From assembly GCA_013400115.1 (NCBI GenBank), contig VXBP01003483.1:124001-188000 (forward strand): a stretch of 64,000 nt of DNA, read 5' to 3'. Under the pieces are notes generated by a model. The model was not told the origin of the DNA, did no database searches, and worked only from the letters and a program-made list of their open reading frames with translations. Below are positions 15,101 through 22,039 of the stretch, in pieces. The position numbers and the translations under genes were made by a program. The stretch comes from Rhinopomastus cyanomelas (lineage: Eukaryota; Chordata; Aves; Bucerotiformes; Rhinopomastidae). Each line of letters starts with the position of its first letter. The stretch's first letter is position 1.

Positions 15101-16473
15101 TTCCTCATGAATTTATTAACAATTATGCTTAGCATGCTTTTGTAATGAAAACAAATGTTCTTCAGACTTATTTTTGTTTAACTTCATTTCTTCCACAAGG
15201 CAATTGCTGGAAGACACAAAGTGTGTCGGTGAAATATAGGAACCAGCCCTTTGCTCTAAAAACTCCTGTTCATTGATTTTTTTTTTTTATTTTTAAAATG
15301 AGACTAAATATTCAATCCCTTTCTTGACAAGTCTTACTGTCTGGCAATATTTTAATGATAACACTAGTAGTTGTTTGTCTGAATGTCTAATAAATTAGTG
15401 CAGTTTGGGCCTATTCAGGATCAAGACTTATTTCTGAAAGGGGCCAGACAGCATTTGCGTGTCTGGGAAGAGCAGCACGAAAAGCACATTCCATTGCCTG
15501 TCTTTGCTTTCTTGAGGTTTGGGTGATAGCTGACAAAGTGCAAGGGAGTCACAGCTTGAGCTGTGGAACTGTCTGCCACCGGATTGGTGTTCAGCCAATG
15601 GAACCTAAAGGCCTCTCGTGGGATTATGGTATCGGGGTAAGTGCTGGGGGCATAGTGCTGCCTAAAATGATTCTAAAAGCTCTGTACCCAAATGCCACGG
15701 GCACGCTTAGAAAGGGAAGAGCCGTCCTGCTCCAGCTGCCATAGACCTGCAGGAAACTGGCCTCGTTCTTAACTTGTAGGTTCCTTTTTATAGTCCATTT
15801 AATGGGTTATGCAGTTATAGCTGGGAAATAATTTATTTGTATTTGGTAAGTTTGCTTTTTAAATAGAAAGTTATAATGGACTTAAGTACCATTTTGAAAA
15901 CTGGATTCCTCCCAAGTCTGCACATAACTGTTCCTCATTATTGTTCCCTATATTACCCTCAATGTGAGAAAGTCCAGTTTTGGCCCCTTCTAAGTTGTTG
16001 AAAAACCTGCAGAGACTGTTATGGAAGCCTGACCCTACTAATCTCAATTCCTTATAATAAAACAGTCCTCAAGTTTACTATCTATATTGTTTCCCCAAGT
16101 GGTACAGGAGTGCTGTTGTGTTTTGTTTTACAAGGAACCTTTCTTTCTTATTCAGTGCACAGCAGAACTAGTCTCCTCATGAAATCATAGCATGTAAGTG
16201 GTAGCATAGATAGAGCATCACATCAGATACAGTACTTGCAGAGTGATGTTTCTTTTGTATTTATCAATCTCACAGGGTGGATGGGAGCACATTACAGTCA
16301 GAGGAAATGCAACTGAAGCATCGAGGCTTGCTATACATGACACTTCCGAGGAAAACCCTGCAGCACGGAAGGCTTTAGAAGATGAGGAGAGTAAAGGCAA
16401 AACAGAGCGCTCTAAGACCTCTGTGATGGTCAGTGAAAGTCAAGAATTGGACAGAAACACTGTTAATTGCTAA
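80..16473 (+). CDS. TECPR1: TECPR1, tectonin beta-propeller repeat-containing protein 1 (5'-truncated, 20 coding exons)
   Basis: Joined exons: 80-183, 281-381, 1711-1812, 2190-2335, 3334-3857, 4629-4774, 5658-5813, 6330-6479, 7096-7253, 8435-8562, 8823-8925, 9569-9665, 10039-10118, 10439-10495, 11921-12095, 13233-13368, 13691-13783, 14981-15087, 15517-15636, 16276-16473. They give one open frame of about 960 codons ending in TAA; the usual protein is about 1165 residues, so roughly 200 N-terminal residues lie left of the window. In order (window residues): tectonin repeats (1-150), a Ser/Thr-rich linker (150-300), a tectonin repeat (300-326), the ATG5-binding stretch (330-375), a PH domain (about 376-495), a tectonin repeat, a dysferlin domain (about 590-700) and tectonin repeats to the end. 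The family links autophagosomes to lysosomes through ATG12-ATG5 and helps LC3 conjugation on damaged lysosomes; that role comes from the family, not the sequence. Confidence 0.96.
281..381 (+). CDS. TECPR1: TECPR1 exon w2 (tectonin repeat)
   Basis: Acceptor ctgcag at 275-280, donor gtaaga at 382. It encodes ISWSVVESPG and onward to VVWCVTKDKK, a full tectonin blade edge with the VxVGxDxVWCV pattern. It ends in phase 0. Confidence 0.93.
861..950 (-). mobile_element. CR1 LINE 3'-end fragment (old)
   Basis: It reads on the + strand as an inverted CR1 tail: cagaaccatagaatatctc, then ttggaagggg and a decayed cctactccttg. It is short and diverged, in a TECPR1 intron. Confidence 0.7.
1711..1812 (+). 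CDS. TECPR1: TECPR1 exon w3 (tectonin repeat)
   Basis: Acceptor gttgtag before 1711, donor gtagga at 1813; 34 codons, phase 0 at both ends. It encodes VWFRRGVNSHNPCGTSWIEM and then VGLNNQ, which joins directly to VWGIGCDD in the next exon. Confidence 0.94.
2190..2335 (+). CDS. TECPR1: TECPR1 exon w4 (tectonin repeat)
   Basis: Acceptor tccctag before 2190, donor gtaaaa at 2336; ends in phase 2. It encodes VWGIGCDDRAIYFRQGVTPS and then GKTWKAI, a complete tectonin motif ending the N-terminal propeller part. Confidence 0.94.
2390..2612 (-). mobile_element. CR1 LINE 3'-end fragment
   Basis: An inverted CR1 3' end with the signature gattggaagggacctcgaaa, then cacatccaggcgggttttaa and ctccagagaaggagactcca. 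It lies 55 bp after TECPR1 exon w4. It closely resembles the copies at 35994 and 45332. Confidence 0.88.
3334..3857 (+). CDS. TECPR1: TECPR1 exon w5 (large linker exon)
   Basis: The largest TECPR1 exon in the window, 524 bp, between cttcag (ending 3333) and the donor gtcagt (3858). Most of it encodes a Ser/Thr/Asn/Glu-rich, low-order linker with no obvious fold. The last 35 or so residues return to tectonin-like sequence (HPLWAWVSGGDCLVDLHSPL). It is long and variable, as expected for the linker before the ATG5-binding region. Confidence 0.93.
4629..4774 (+). CDS. TECPR1: TECPR1 exon w6 (ATG5-interacting stretch)
   Basis: Acceptor attctag before 4629, donor gtaagc at 4775. It encodes a charged amphipathic helix (AAWRKQIFQQLSERTKREL, then ENFRHYEQAIEQ) just before the PH domain. 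From family knowledge this is where the ATG12-ATG5 conjugate binds; the placement is by comparison with the mammalian protein. Confidence 0.92.
5658..5813 (+). CDS. TECPR1: TECPR1 exon w7 (start of PH domain)
   Basis: Acceptor ttgtag before 5658, donor gtgtgt at 5814; 52 codons, phase 0 at both ends. It encodes VWVKTGTLQWWRNWKPYKWM, then a strand rich in hydrophobic residues (DSILFIYYMYHEEKK): the first strands of the PH fold. Confidence 0.94.
6330..6479 (+). CDS. TECPR1: TECPR1 exon w8 (PH domain core)
   Basis: Acceptor gtctcag before 6330, donor gtaatt at 6480; 50 codons, phase 0 at both ends. It encodes the middle of the PH domain, ending in AAATEQEMHDW, which includes the conserved Trp of the C-terminal PH helix. 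Confidence 0.94.
7096..7253 (+). CDS. TECPR1: TECPR1 exon w9 (PH end and tectonin start)
   Basis: Acceptor gtttgtag before 7096, donor gtaagg at 7254; ends in phase 2. It finishes the PH helix (LSLLNMSCCES) and opens the second propeller half (HHAIWSVTCKGDVFVSEPSP). Confidence 0.93.
7283..7292. repeat. Ten-base G run
   Basis: Ten consecutive G in a TECPR1 intron, 30 bp after exon w9. Prone to sequencing and assembly length error. Confidence 0.9.
8435..8562 (+). CDS. TECPR1: TECPR1 exon w10 (tectonin repeat)
   Basis: Acceptor tggcag before 8435, donor gtatgg at 8563; ends in phase 1. It encodes FWRQVGGHLRLIECNARGIV and then YTGGYGGGFIQ, a tectonin repeat that is close to identical across vertebrates. 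Confidence 0.94.
8823..8925 (+). CDS. TECPR1: TECPR1 exon w11 (start of C-terminal dysferlin domain)
   Basis: Acceptor cttacag before 8823; the donor at 8926 is gttatt, a weak match to GTRAGT. It encodes SDVKCVYIYENQRWNPVTGY, the YENQRW start of the N-terminal half of the C-terminal DysF domain. Confidence 0.92.
9569..9665 (+). CDS. TECPR1: TECPR1 exon w12 (dysferlin domain)
   Basis: Acceptor ccacag before 9569, donor gtaaat at 9666. It encodes GLPTDRYMWSDASGLQECTK and then PPSPQWSW, the central DysF part with its Trp-rich pattern. It ends in phase 0. Confidence 0.94.
10039..10118 (+). CDS. TECPR1: TECPR1 exon w13 (dysferlin domain, C half)
   Basis: Acceptor acaatag before 10039, donor gtaagg at 10119. 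It encodes VSDWYIDFNTSGGTDREGWQ and then YAADFPA, the DysFC signature of DWxxD followed by GWxYAxxF. It ends in phase 2. Confidence 0.94.
10439..10495 (+). CDS. TECPR1: TECPR1 exon w14 (57 bp exon, DysFC end)
   Basis: The smallest TECPR1 exon here. Acceptor ttggtag before 10439, donor gtgagg at 10496. It encodes SYHGHKTMKDFVRRRRWAR; the basic RRRRW run is the typical end of DysFC. Confidence 0.93.
11921..12095 (+). CDS. TECPR1: TECPR1 exon w15 (tectonin repeat)
   Basis: A strong T-rich tract (tttttttttctttag) precedes 11921; the donor gtaagg is at 12096. It encodes KCKIVTNGPWLEVPPVTLWD, an acidic loop (DADDEE), then VALWAIGDKGDVLCRLGVTQ. It ends in phase 0. Confidence 0.94.
13233..13368 (+). 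CDS. TECPR1: TECPR1 exon w16 (tectonin repeat, GC donor)
   Basis: Acceptor tttgttag before 13233. It encodes GTSWLHVGTDQPFISISIGA and then YQVWAIARDGSAFYRGS. The frame needs the exon to end at CCTGCAG, so the intron starts with GC (gcaagt), not GT. The next exon then continues in frame as GDCWYHIPSP. Confidence 0.92.
13369..13374 (+). promoter_or_regulatory. TECPR1: Non-canonical GC 5' splice site in TECPR1
   Basis: The exon-intron border reads CAG then gcaagt, a consensus-strong site except for C at intron position 2, as is typical of the rare GC-AG introns. The GT 4 bp downstream would put a stop right at the start of the next exon, so it cannot be the main donor. Confidence 0.88.
13691..13783 (+). 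CDS. TECPR1: TECPR1 exon w17 (tectonin repeat)
   Basis: Acceptor ctttcag before 13691, donor gtaagg at 13784. It encodes DCWYHIPSPQKQKLKQVSVG and then MSVFVLDTN. It starts and ends in phase 1. Confidence 0.93.
14122..14390 (-). mobile_element. CR1 LINE fragment, inverted
   Basis: Starts tctagaatcatagaatcatc (the inverted CR1 tail) and runs through ccctggacagcctgttccaa, ttttgtcttgacctatcact and ggtctcccctcaagcttctt, all standard CR1 3' landmarks on the opposite strand. Moderately diverged. Confidence 0.85.
14458..14748 (+). mobile_element. Two CR1 3' tails in + orientation
   Basis: Two successive CR1 3' ends. The first (14458-14553) ends in ggattggactggatgatctt and ccctaatgttctgtgatt. The second (about 14560-14748) has aggcattggaacaggctgct and ends in ttggacttgatgatcttaaa and ttttccaacct. 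This looks like one element inserted next to or into another. Confidence 0.82.
14981..15087 (+). CDS. TECPR1: TECPR1 exon w18 (tectonin repeat)
   Basis: Acceptor ttttgcag before 14981, donor gtgtgt at 15088. It encodes NLWYRQGITPSYPQGSTWDH and then KVSVGPLDQ, one of the clearest tectonin repeats in the window. Confidence 0.94.
15517..15636 (+). CDS. TECPR1: TECPR1 exon w19 (last tectonin repeat)
   Basis: The acceptor is ttcttgag, with G at -3, which is uncommon; the donor is gtaagt at 15637. Phase 0 at both ends, 40 codons: VWVIADKVQGSHSLSCGTVC and then WDYGIG. The match to mammalian TECPR1 leaves no doubt about the border. Confidence 0.93.
16276..16473 (+). CDS. TECPR1: TECPR1 exon w20 (C-terminus and stop)
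   Basis: Acceptor ctcacag before 16276; stop TAA at 16471-16473. It opens with GGWEHITVRGNATEASRLAI and then runs into a hydrophilic, Glu/Lys/Ser-rich tail. After VRGNAT the tail is about 54 residues, longer than I recall for mammals (about 30) and of different composition. Confidence 0.93.
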   Translation, partial: GGWEHITVRGNATEASRLAIHDTSEENPAARKALEDEESKGKTERSKTSVMVSESQELDRNTVNC

Positions 16474-18325
16474 GTTGTCACCACCTGCATGTTGCAAACA
16501 AGCAGCAGTCAGTGTAATTTTGAAAGAAACCAAATGTTCATTGCCTGAAGAGGAAAACGTGATATTTTTGTCCTCCTGACATACTTTACTGAACTGGAAT
16601 TTGCAGTGTGGTATTTTAAATACTGATTTCTTTCACTACATCACCTGACTGAGCTAACAGTTTTGTTAAAGCAGGCAATTTTTTTAGCCATAATGTATTT
16701 TTGACCCTCAGCCATAGCTGCTACTCAACCACATGAATGTGAGAATCTTTTTTTGATGGATATTAGTTTCCTTCACTACATTTCTCTCATATTCACATAC
16801 CTTGCACACTATTCTTCAGATTCATATTTAAGTGAACTATCAATTTAAGTGAATTACAGTCAGTTCTGGTGATTTACACTGCAAACATAACCAGTCCTGA
16901 TTGTTCAAGCACTTTATATACATGGACACAACTTTGCTCATGAGTCCTGTTTATGTAAGCTTGTATTTCAGCCCTGCTGTTCTTGCTCCCACCAGTAAAA
17001 TTCTATTCTGTACAGCTAAGCTTGGGGTGCAGTTACCAGCAGGAGCCAATTTTTGCTAGTTTTGATTCCAGTGATTAACACCTTTATCAATAAGTGGAAC
17101 CACTGGTTTCATCAAGACTTTGTAGAGAGCAGAGTGACAGTGTCATTTTAAATTGTCAGTTCAAATGGTGGTAAATTGTATTTTGTCTCTATCTTAACTG
17201 TAACCATGCTAAGTGAGCTATACAGAAACCTGACCAACGAGGCCGAGGAGTTAGGTTGTGTTCCAGGTCACTGCAAGTCATGCTTTCATAGTGTAAAAGA
17301 CAAGAGGAGGTCTTAGAACAAGGACTGAATTCACCGTGATAGGAATGCAGAACAACTGATTACCAGTGGAGTTTGCCAGTGTACAGTATGGGTTTGTGGG
17401 TAGCATGGGTTCAGAATGCATCGCTGTTCTCGGGTGATTCATCCCTTCTTCCAACACAAAAACCACTTTTTGTTCTCAAGAAAAGCTTCTTTTCCCGTCT
17501 TCTAATCATTTTACTGTGATGTGAAACATTATTTGAAATCCAGTCCTTGGGAAGTGCTGAAAAAGCCTTCTATCCCAATAGCTTCAGGCAGGCACCACAT
17601 TTTCCCCCAGCAACAGTTTACAATCATTTTTCCTCTGTGTGTGACTGTATATGAAGTTATTTTTATATGATGAGCAGTGTGATGTGGTCTCAGTACTGTA
17701 TTTATAGAAGTCAAATTTATGTTTGCACGTATTGAAAGACTATATTTGGTATTTTCATGCCAAGAGAAGCACTGTTTCCAAGTCCAAATGTGAAAGAGGA
17801 TTCCGTTCCTTTACTGTTTTTAGAAAGACCTGTTACCTTCCCAGTATGTGATCACAGATTTCTGATTTAAAAATACATTGTAGAAGCACTACAAAGAATA
17901 TGTTTGCATCAATTACCATGTTATGCATAACTTGCACAGTATCTTGTTCAGATAAATAACTTTATTACTTGTATATTTAGATAATTAGCACTGTATTTTC
18001 TGTGCATTGTATCAAAAATGGTTTTTGTTTAATAGTCAGTGTTTACATATCCAACAATCAAACCAATTCCATATTGTAAAGCTTGATTTAATGTACCTTT
18101 GTGTTTTCCCCTACATTGCCAAGTTTCACTTACTTAACTGTAAAAAGTTATGTTTAAATGAAGAAAAGATAAATTATAAGTTGTTTGAGTACTGAATATT
18201 TGCCTTCTGAAATTATTTAGAAAATTATTTAATTTTTTAAAATGTCATTGTTTTGGCTAGTTAAAATAAGGCAAGTGACTTTAAATTGCAGCAGTTCTGA
18301 AAAATAAAAGTAATTTATCAGAAAA
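16474..18325 (+). other. TECPR1: TECPR1 3' UTR
   Basis: AT-rich sequence after the TAA with no repeat I recognise. The first good AATAAA is at 18304-18309, so cleavage is expected near 18320-18330, giving a UTR of about 1.85 kb. The end point is inferred from the signal only. Confidence 0.7.
18304..18309 (+). promoter_or_regulatory. TECPR1: TECPR1 polyadenylation signal
   Basis: AATAAA in an AT-rich stretch, about 1.83 kb after the stop codon. Confidence 0.65.
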
Positions 18326-19039
18326 TACCTGCTTCTTATGAAATCCATTTTGACACATTCGAGAAAGCAGCACTTCACAGCAAAGTACCTTTGTAGAATT
18401 AAGCAGTTGTCATTCTATTGAACCCTGTATGTCCTGTGCCTGCCTGTTCATCAACTGTCCTGTGCTATATTCAGAGAAGGGGTAACCTTCACATGGCTCT
18501 GCCACTACACTTACAGCTACACAGGACACGATATTTGGAGCTTAACACTTGCAATAACACCTTTCTCTTTGCAGGATGTCTTGTTGGAAATACACTGTCC
18601 CAAGCATTTAAACTCCATATTTTTAACAGTAATCTCAGTAACTGATCCTTAAGGTGAAGTGCAATTCTTCATCAACATTACTCTTCAAATAATGGTTTTC
18701 CAGCTCACTGATTTTTCCTTCCCCTGCCAACACAACCAAACTGCAGTTCACTCCCAGCTATCCCACAAAACACATCAGGTATGGCATTCAGTGTCTGGAA
18801 ACTCTCAGATCTCCCTTATAGTGCACTAGTCTGGTGGACTAACGATCGTTAAAGAATCTACAAAAAGCGACCATAACCCGCAAGTGCTTCGTCACTGTTT
18901 ACTGTAGGACCCACAGATTTAGGCTGGAAGGGCCCTCCAGAAGCCCGTCTGGTCCAGCCCCCTGTGGGGAGGACGCAGCGAGGCTGCTCCAAGCACGTTC
19001 AGTCTGCCAGCATCTCCAACGACTGAGCTTCCACAGCCA
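18326..19039. other. Intergenic sequence between TECPR1 and BHLHA15, first part
   Basis: Unique AT-rich sequence to about 18900, with no gene seen. An old inverted CR1 remnant follows (separate entry), after which base composition turns sharply GC-rich. Confidence 0.7.
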
Positions 19040-19040
19040 C
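18907..19040 (-). mobile_element. Diverged CR1 LINE 3' remnant
   Basis: ggctggaagggccctccaga followed by ggtccagccccctg and a decayed continuation matches the layout of an inverted CR1 3' end, but is GC-shifted and diverged. Confidence 0.6.
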
Positions 19041-19720
19041 TGCCTGACGCTCCCTGGTACCTGAGGCCGCCGCCGCTGCGGCCAGGGGCCCATACCCGCT
19101 CTGCAGCCAAACCGGGGCAGCGCTGTCCCTGCCCTGTGGCAGCTGTCGGCCACGCAGCGGCCTCCCCAGCCTCCCAGCTGTGACAGCGGAGCCGCCAAGT
19201 CCCTCCCTCCGCCTCCAGCTTCTCTCGGGGAGCACAAGCTCGCCAAAAGCTCCTCACGGCCGCGGCCACCCGGCACCCCCGCCCCTCTCCTCCCTGCACC
19301 TCTCCCCTCTTCTCCTTCCCGGTACCTCCTGGTCGCCGCGATGGCCCCCGCGGGTCCGGCCCTCGTCCCGTCCGGCGGCGCGGCCCGAGGCTCCGGAATG
19401 GGTCTGAGAGCCCCCAAAGGCCGCAGAGGCTGCTGCACTGGGCAGGAGCCGCGCCCGGGACCGCTGGAGCAGAGCGGGACGCAGTGTGAGGGGCAGAACT
19501 GCACAGTGGTGCGCTCCGAGACCCAGATCCCCTCCGCTACAGTCACAGCACCGAGCCTGTCACAGCCTCCATCAGCCCCCAGCACTGACCTCCGGCACCG
19601 CCAGCGCGCGGAAAACCAACCGTTCCCGCGCACACGGGGGCTACCTGCTGCCCCCCGACCCTGTGCCGGGAGAAACGAGCCACAAACATCCAAGACTCCT
19701 CCTACTGAAGAGAGGCAAAA
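19040..19720. other. GC-rich, CpG-dense island of unknown role
   Basis: About 680 bp with dense CpG (for example gtccggcggcgcggcccgag near 19368, cgccagcgcgcggaaaacc near 19598), flanked by AT-rich DNA. Long frames are open on both strands here (19341-19859 on +, 18899-19693 on -). That is expected where stop codons are rare, and neither product resembles a known protein. It lies downstream of both neighbouring genes' 3' ends, so it is the promoter of neither. It could be a promoter for an unannotated transcript, a regulatory island, or GC-biased drift. Confidence 0.6.
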
Positions 19721-20000
19721 TGCAACAGCTGGAAGAAAACAGCTTGGTGGTCCTGGTTTCTCCCGCTACAGTCAGATAACACGTGAACAGACTAAGGGCT
19801 TTACCAGTAAAGAGCGGCTGTGGAGTGAAGGAAGAGACAGCACCTCCATTAACACCTGAGTACTAGGCAGACATCACCAGTCTGTGAAAACAGATTGGAA
19901 CAAGTTCAGGCAGAATCCAAATAATTTCTAGTAAGGCAACCGCACAGACACCGCTACACTGTTCATGTCGTAACTGTGAATTGCAGTGGTGGAGAAATTC

Positions 20001-20206
20001 ACCAGGGGAGGCTGAGATTGCATCTCAGGAAAAACGTCTTCCAAGAAACGGTGGAGAGGCCTTGGAAAAGGCTGCCCAGGGAGGCATTGTCCCTGCAGGA
20101 GTTCCACAGACAGACAAGGTATTTCAGGAGATGGGTTACTGGGTAGAGGTTGTAGGGCAGATGATCTTGAAGGTCCTTTCCAACCTTGATGGTTCTATGA
20201 TTCTAA
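20001..20206 (+). mobile_element. CR1 LINE 3' end, + orientation
   Basis: Contains aggctgcccagggaggcatt, then gatgatcttgaaggtccttt and the terminal ggttctatgattct. This is a typical CR1 3' end with a decayed 5' part. Confidence 0.85.
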
Positions 20207-20639
20207 ATTCTCATCCCTTGCCAGTCTGTGTGCAACACCTTTCCTGGGACACTTTACCTTCCAGTCATAGTGAAACCATCAGGCTATCAGCCCTGCTTGA
20301 GCAAAATAAACAGCGTGTTACAGACAATGCCATGCAGTATAACCCTCCAGTGATGAAGCCCACAAACTCTTCCCCAGACACTGCTCCTCCTTCAGCAGCC
20401 CCATTTTGCAGGGTGAATGGCCACACCACACACTTGCCAATCCCATCAGAGTGGGAGATGCCAGGTTCTATCTCTGCTACTCACCCACATCCACCCTCCC
20501 AGCACAATTTCAACTGAGGATACTGTGGCTTGTTCTTCAAGTACAAGAATATGAGACAAAATGAGAGTTACAAGAATTATTCAGCAATGTAAAACTTTTT
20601 ACAAGATGGGAAGTGGTGAAAAAAAGACCCCTTTTCCAT
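20207..20639. other. Intergenic sequence after the CR1
   Basis: Unique sequence without any recognised feature. The frame open across it (from 19981) begins inside the CR1 and is not a gene. Confidence 0.6.
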
Positions 20640-21502
20640 TTTGACGAGTTCCTGCTTTATTTATTGTGTCTCATAATACCAGAATCTAGTACTAACCCAG
20701 AAAGAATCTTGTTCACACTAAAGGTTTCATTAGCAAATAATTTGCAATTAGACAACAATTTACTAACTTCTGACTGTACTAAAGCATTTTTGTCATAATT
20801 TTGGCAAAAAGTCCTTTGTCTCTTATTTAATCTTTGCATTACAGTGGCACACAAAGACCCCCACCAACAAAGAACTCCATGAGGATGAATGCTCTGGAAA
20901 CAGACCAAACATCCTCACTCCTGAGAGCTTACAATCTCAGAAACAGCTGTGGATGTTTACATTAACAAGTCCTTCAAAGGTTTTTATGCTGTGCAAGGCT
21001 CAAAATAATCAGAGCAGATCCAAAACACCTAAGACTTGGTGGCACGTTTCCCATAGGTGCCACTTGGTTCAACAAGTTAGTCACATGTCATCAGAGGTGA
21101 TTTCCTCTGGAGCAGGACAGGTAAGAACAGAGTCACCAAAAGGTTGGTAAGCAACACTGCAGCCAAGATTCTCAAGCTCAAATGATCTCAGGTGACACAC
21201 ACCCTACATGCTTAGCTCACAGCTGAGGGAAAGTCATTCTCAGAAGTCACTGTCTTTACTCTCAAGCCAACCACACAAATATATCCACTGAACTCTGAAA
21301 AATTCTTATTATTTGAGGTAACTTTTTCATGCGCAGCTACAGCCATGGGTGTTACCTGTGTTTAAAAAACAAAAAAAAAAGTAGAGGATAGCTGGAAGTT
21401 AGTTTCCTAAAATCTCTAGGCACTGATATGTATTACAGTGCAGGAAGGAAAAGAAATTATAGCAGTAGTTAACTCCTAAGTGTTTTGACTGAAGCTATGA
21501 AT
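20640..21502 (-). other. BHLHA15: BHLHA15 3' UTR
   Basis: Sequence after the BHLHA15 stop on the - strand. Two overlapping AATAAA signals on the - strand (20656-20665) are the nearest good signals, giving a UTR of about 0.86 kb. Its end is inferred. Confidence 0.55.
20656..20665 (-). promoter_or_regulatory. BHLHA15: BHLHA15 polyadenylation signal, doubled
   Basis: The + strand reads tttatttatt, i.e. two overlapping AATAAA hexamers on the - strand, about 840 bases after the stop codon. Confidence 0.5.
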
Positions 21503-22003
21503 CTATGTGGAAAGTTTTTGTAGAAGCTCCTCAGGATCATCAACCCCATGCTGCTGTTGATAATAGTGGCACAATTTGGACCCCCAGGTTCCACCCACCC
21601 CTTCTGCTGCTGGAAAGTGTCCATTGGACATATTGAGTATAATAGAGGTCAAGGACTTAATGTAATTTTTGGCCAGTGTGAGAGTCTCTATTTTGGAAAG
21701 TTTATTCTCAGCTCTCACATGAGGGATCACCTCCCGCAAAGCCTGGAACGCATTGTTGAGCTTGTGCATTCTCTGCCTCTCTCGCTCATTGCTTTCCAGT
21801 CTCCTCAGGTGTCTGTCCTTGTTGCTGCATGAATGCTTGACTTTGGCTGTAACGATCCTGCAGCTCTCCTTGTTTTCCCCATTCCTTCTTTCTTTGTGTC
21901 GCAAACATTTCACCAGTTCTTTTTTTCTCACGGCCGACTCCTCAGAAAACACTTCTTTGTCAACAGTGCGTCTTTGCCTCTTTCTTTTGGTTTTAGTCTT
22001 CAT
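21503..22003 (-). CDS. BHLHA15: BHLHA15 (MIST1), class A bHLH transcription factor
   Basis: A single coding exon of 166 codons. Residues 67-119 are a complete bHLH: basic region [20 protein letters not shown] with the Glu and Arg that read the E-box, then the loop and second helix through [15 protein letters not shown]. This is near-identical to mammalian MIST1, which as a homodimer binds CAGCTG/CATATG-type E-boxes and maintains secretory architecture in pancreatic acinar, chief and plasma cells. I chose the start at MKTK because mammalian MIST1 also begins MKTK and because a good acceptor (tattttcacag, exon from about 22039) lies just upstream. An earlier in-frame ATG at 22105 would lie in the intron. 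The N-terminal third is Lys/Arg/Glu-rich rather than Pro/Arg-rich as in mammals, and the C-terminal tail is shorter. It converges on TECPR1 and lies downstream of LMTK2, as in mammals. Confidence 0.96.
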   Translation of the reverse strand: MKTKTKRKRQRRTVDKEVFSEESAVRKKELVKCLRHKERRNGENKESCRIVTAKVKHSCSNKDRHLRRLESNERERQRMHKLNNAFQALREVIPHVRAENKLSKIETLTLAKNYIKSLTSIILNMSNGHFPAAEGVGGTWGSKLCHYYQQQHGVDDPEELLQKLST

Positions 22004-22039
22004 GTTTTGGCAGATGTTCTGGTATTTAGCATCAAGATG
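22004..22039 (-). other. BHLHA15: BHLHA15 5' UTR part of coding exon, with splice acceptor
   Basis: On the - strand, gttgtattttcacag ends at 22040, giving a pyrimidine-rich acceptor 36 bases before the ATG. This fits a gene with a non-coding first exon. Predicted, not proven. Confidence 0.55.

Larger units (their letters stand above)
184..16275 (+). other. TECPR1: TECPR1 introns (non-coding content)
   Basis: Introns longer than 300 bp: 382-1710, 2336-3333, 3858-4628, 4775-5657, 5814-6329, 6480-7095, 7254-8434, 8926-9568, 9666-10038, 10119-10438, 10496-11920, 12096-13232, 13369-13690, 13784-14980, 15088-15516 and 15637-16275. Besides the CR1 pieces listed separately (861-950, 2390-2612, 14122-14390, 14458-14748) and a 10-G run at 7283-7292, I see only unique sequence. 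Open frames inside these introns (for example 4101-4451, 5356-5739) resemble no protein I know. Confidence 0.75.

Noticed and set aside
18899..19693. 264-codon open frame on the - strand
   Set aside because: It lies in CpG-rich DNA where stops are rare, its C-terminal part translates a CR1 remnant, and no domain is recognisable; frames on the other strand are open too.
19981..20517. 178-codon open frame on the + strand
   Set aside because: It starts in a CR1 3' end and continues into unique sequence; no protein similarity.
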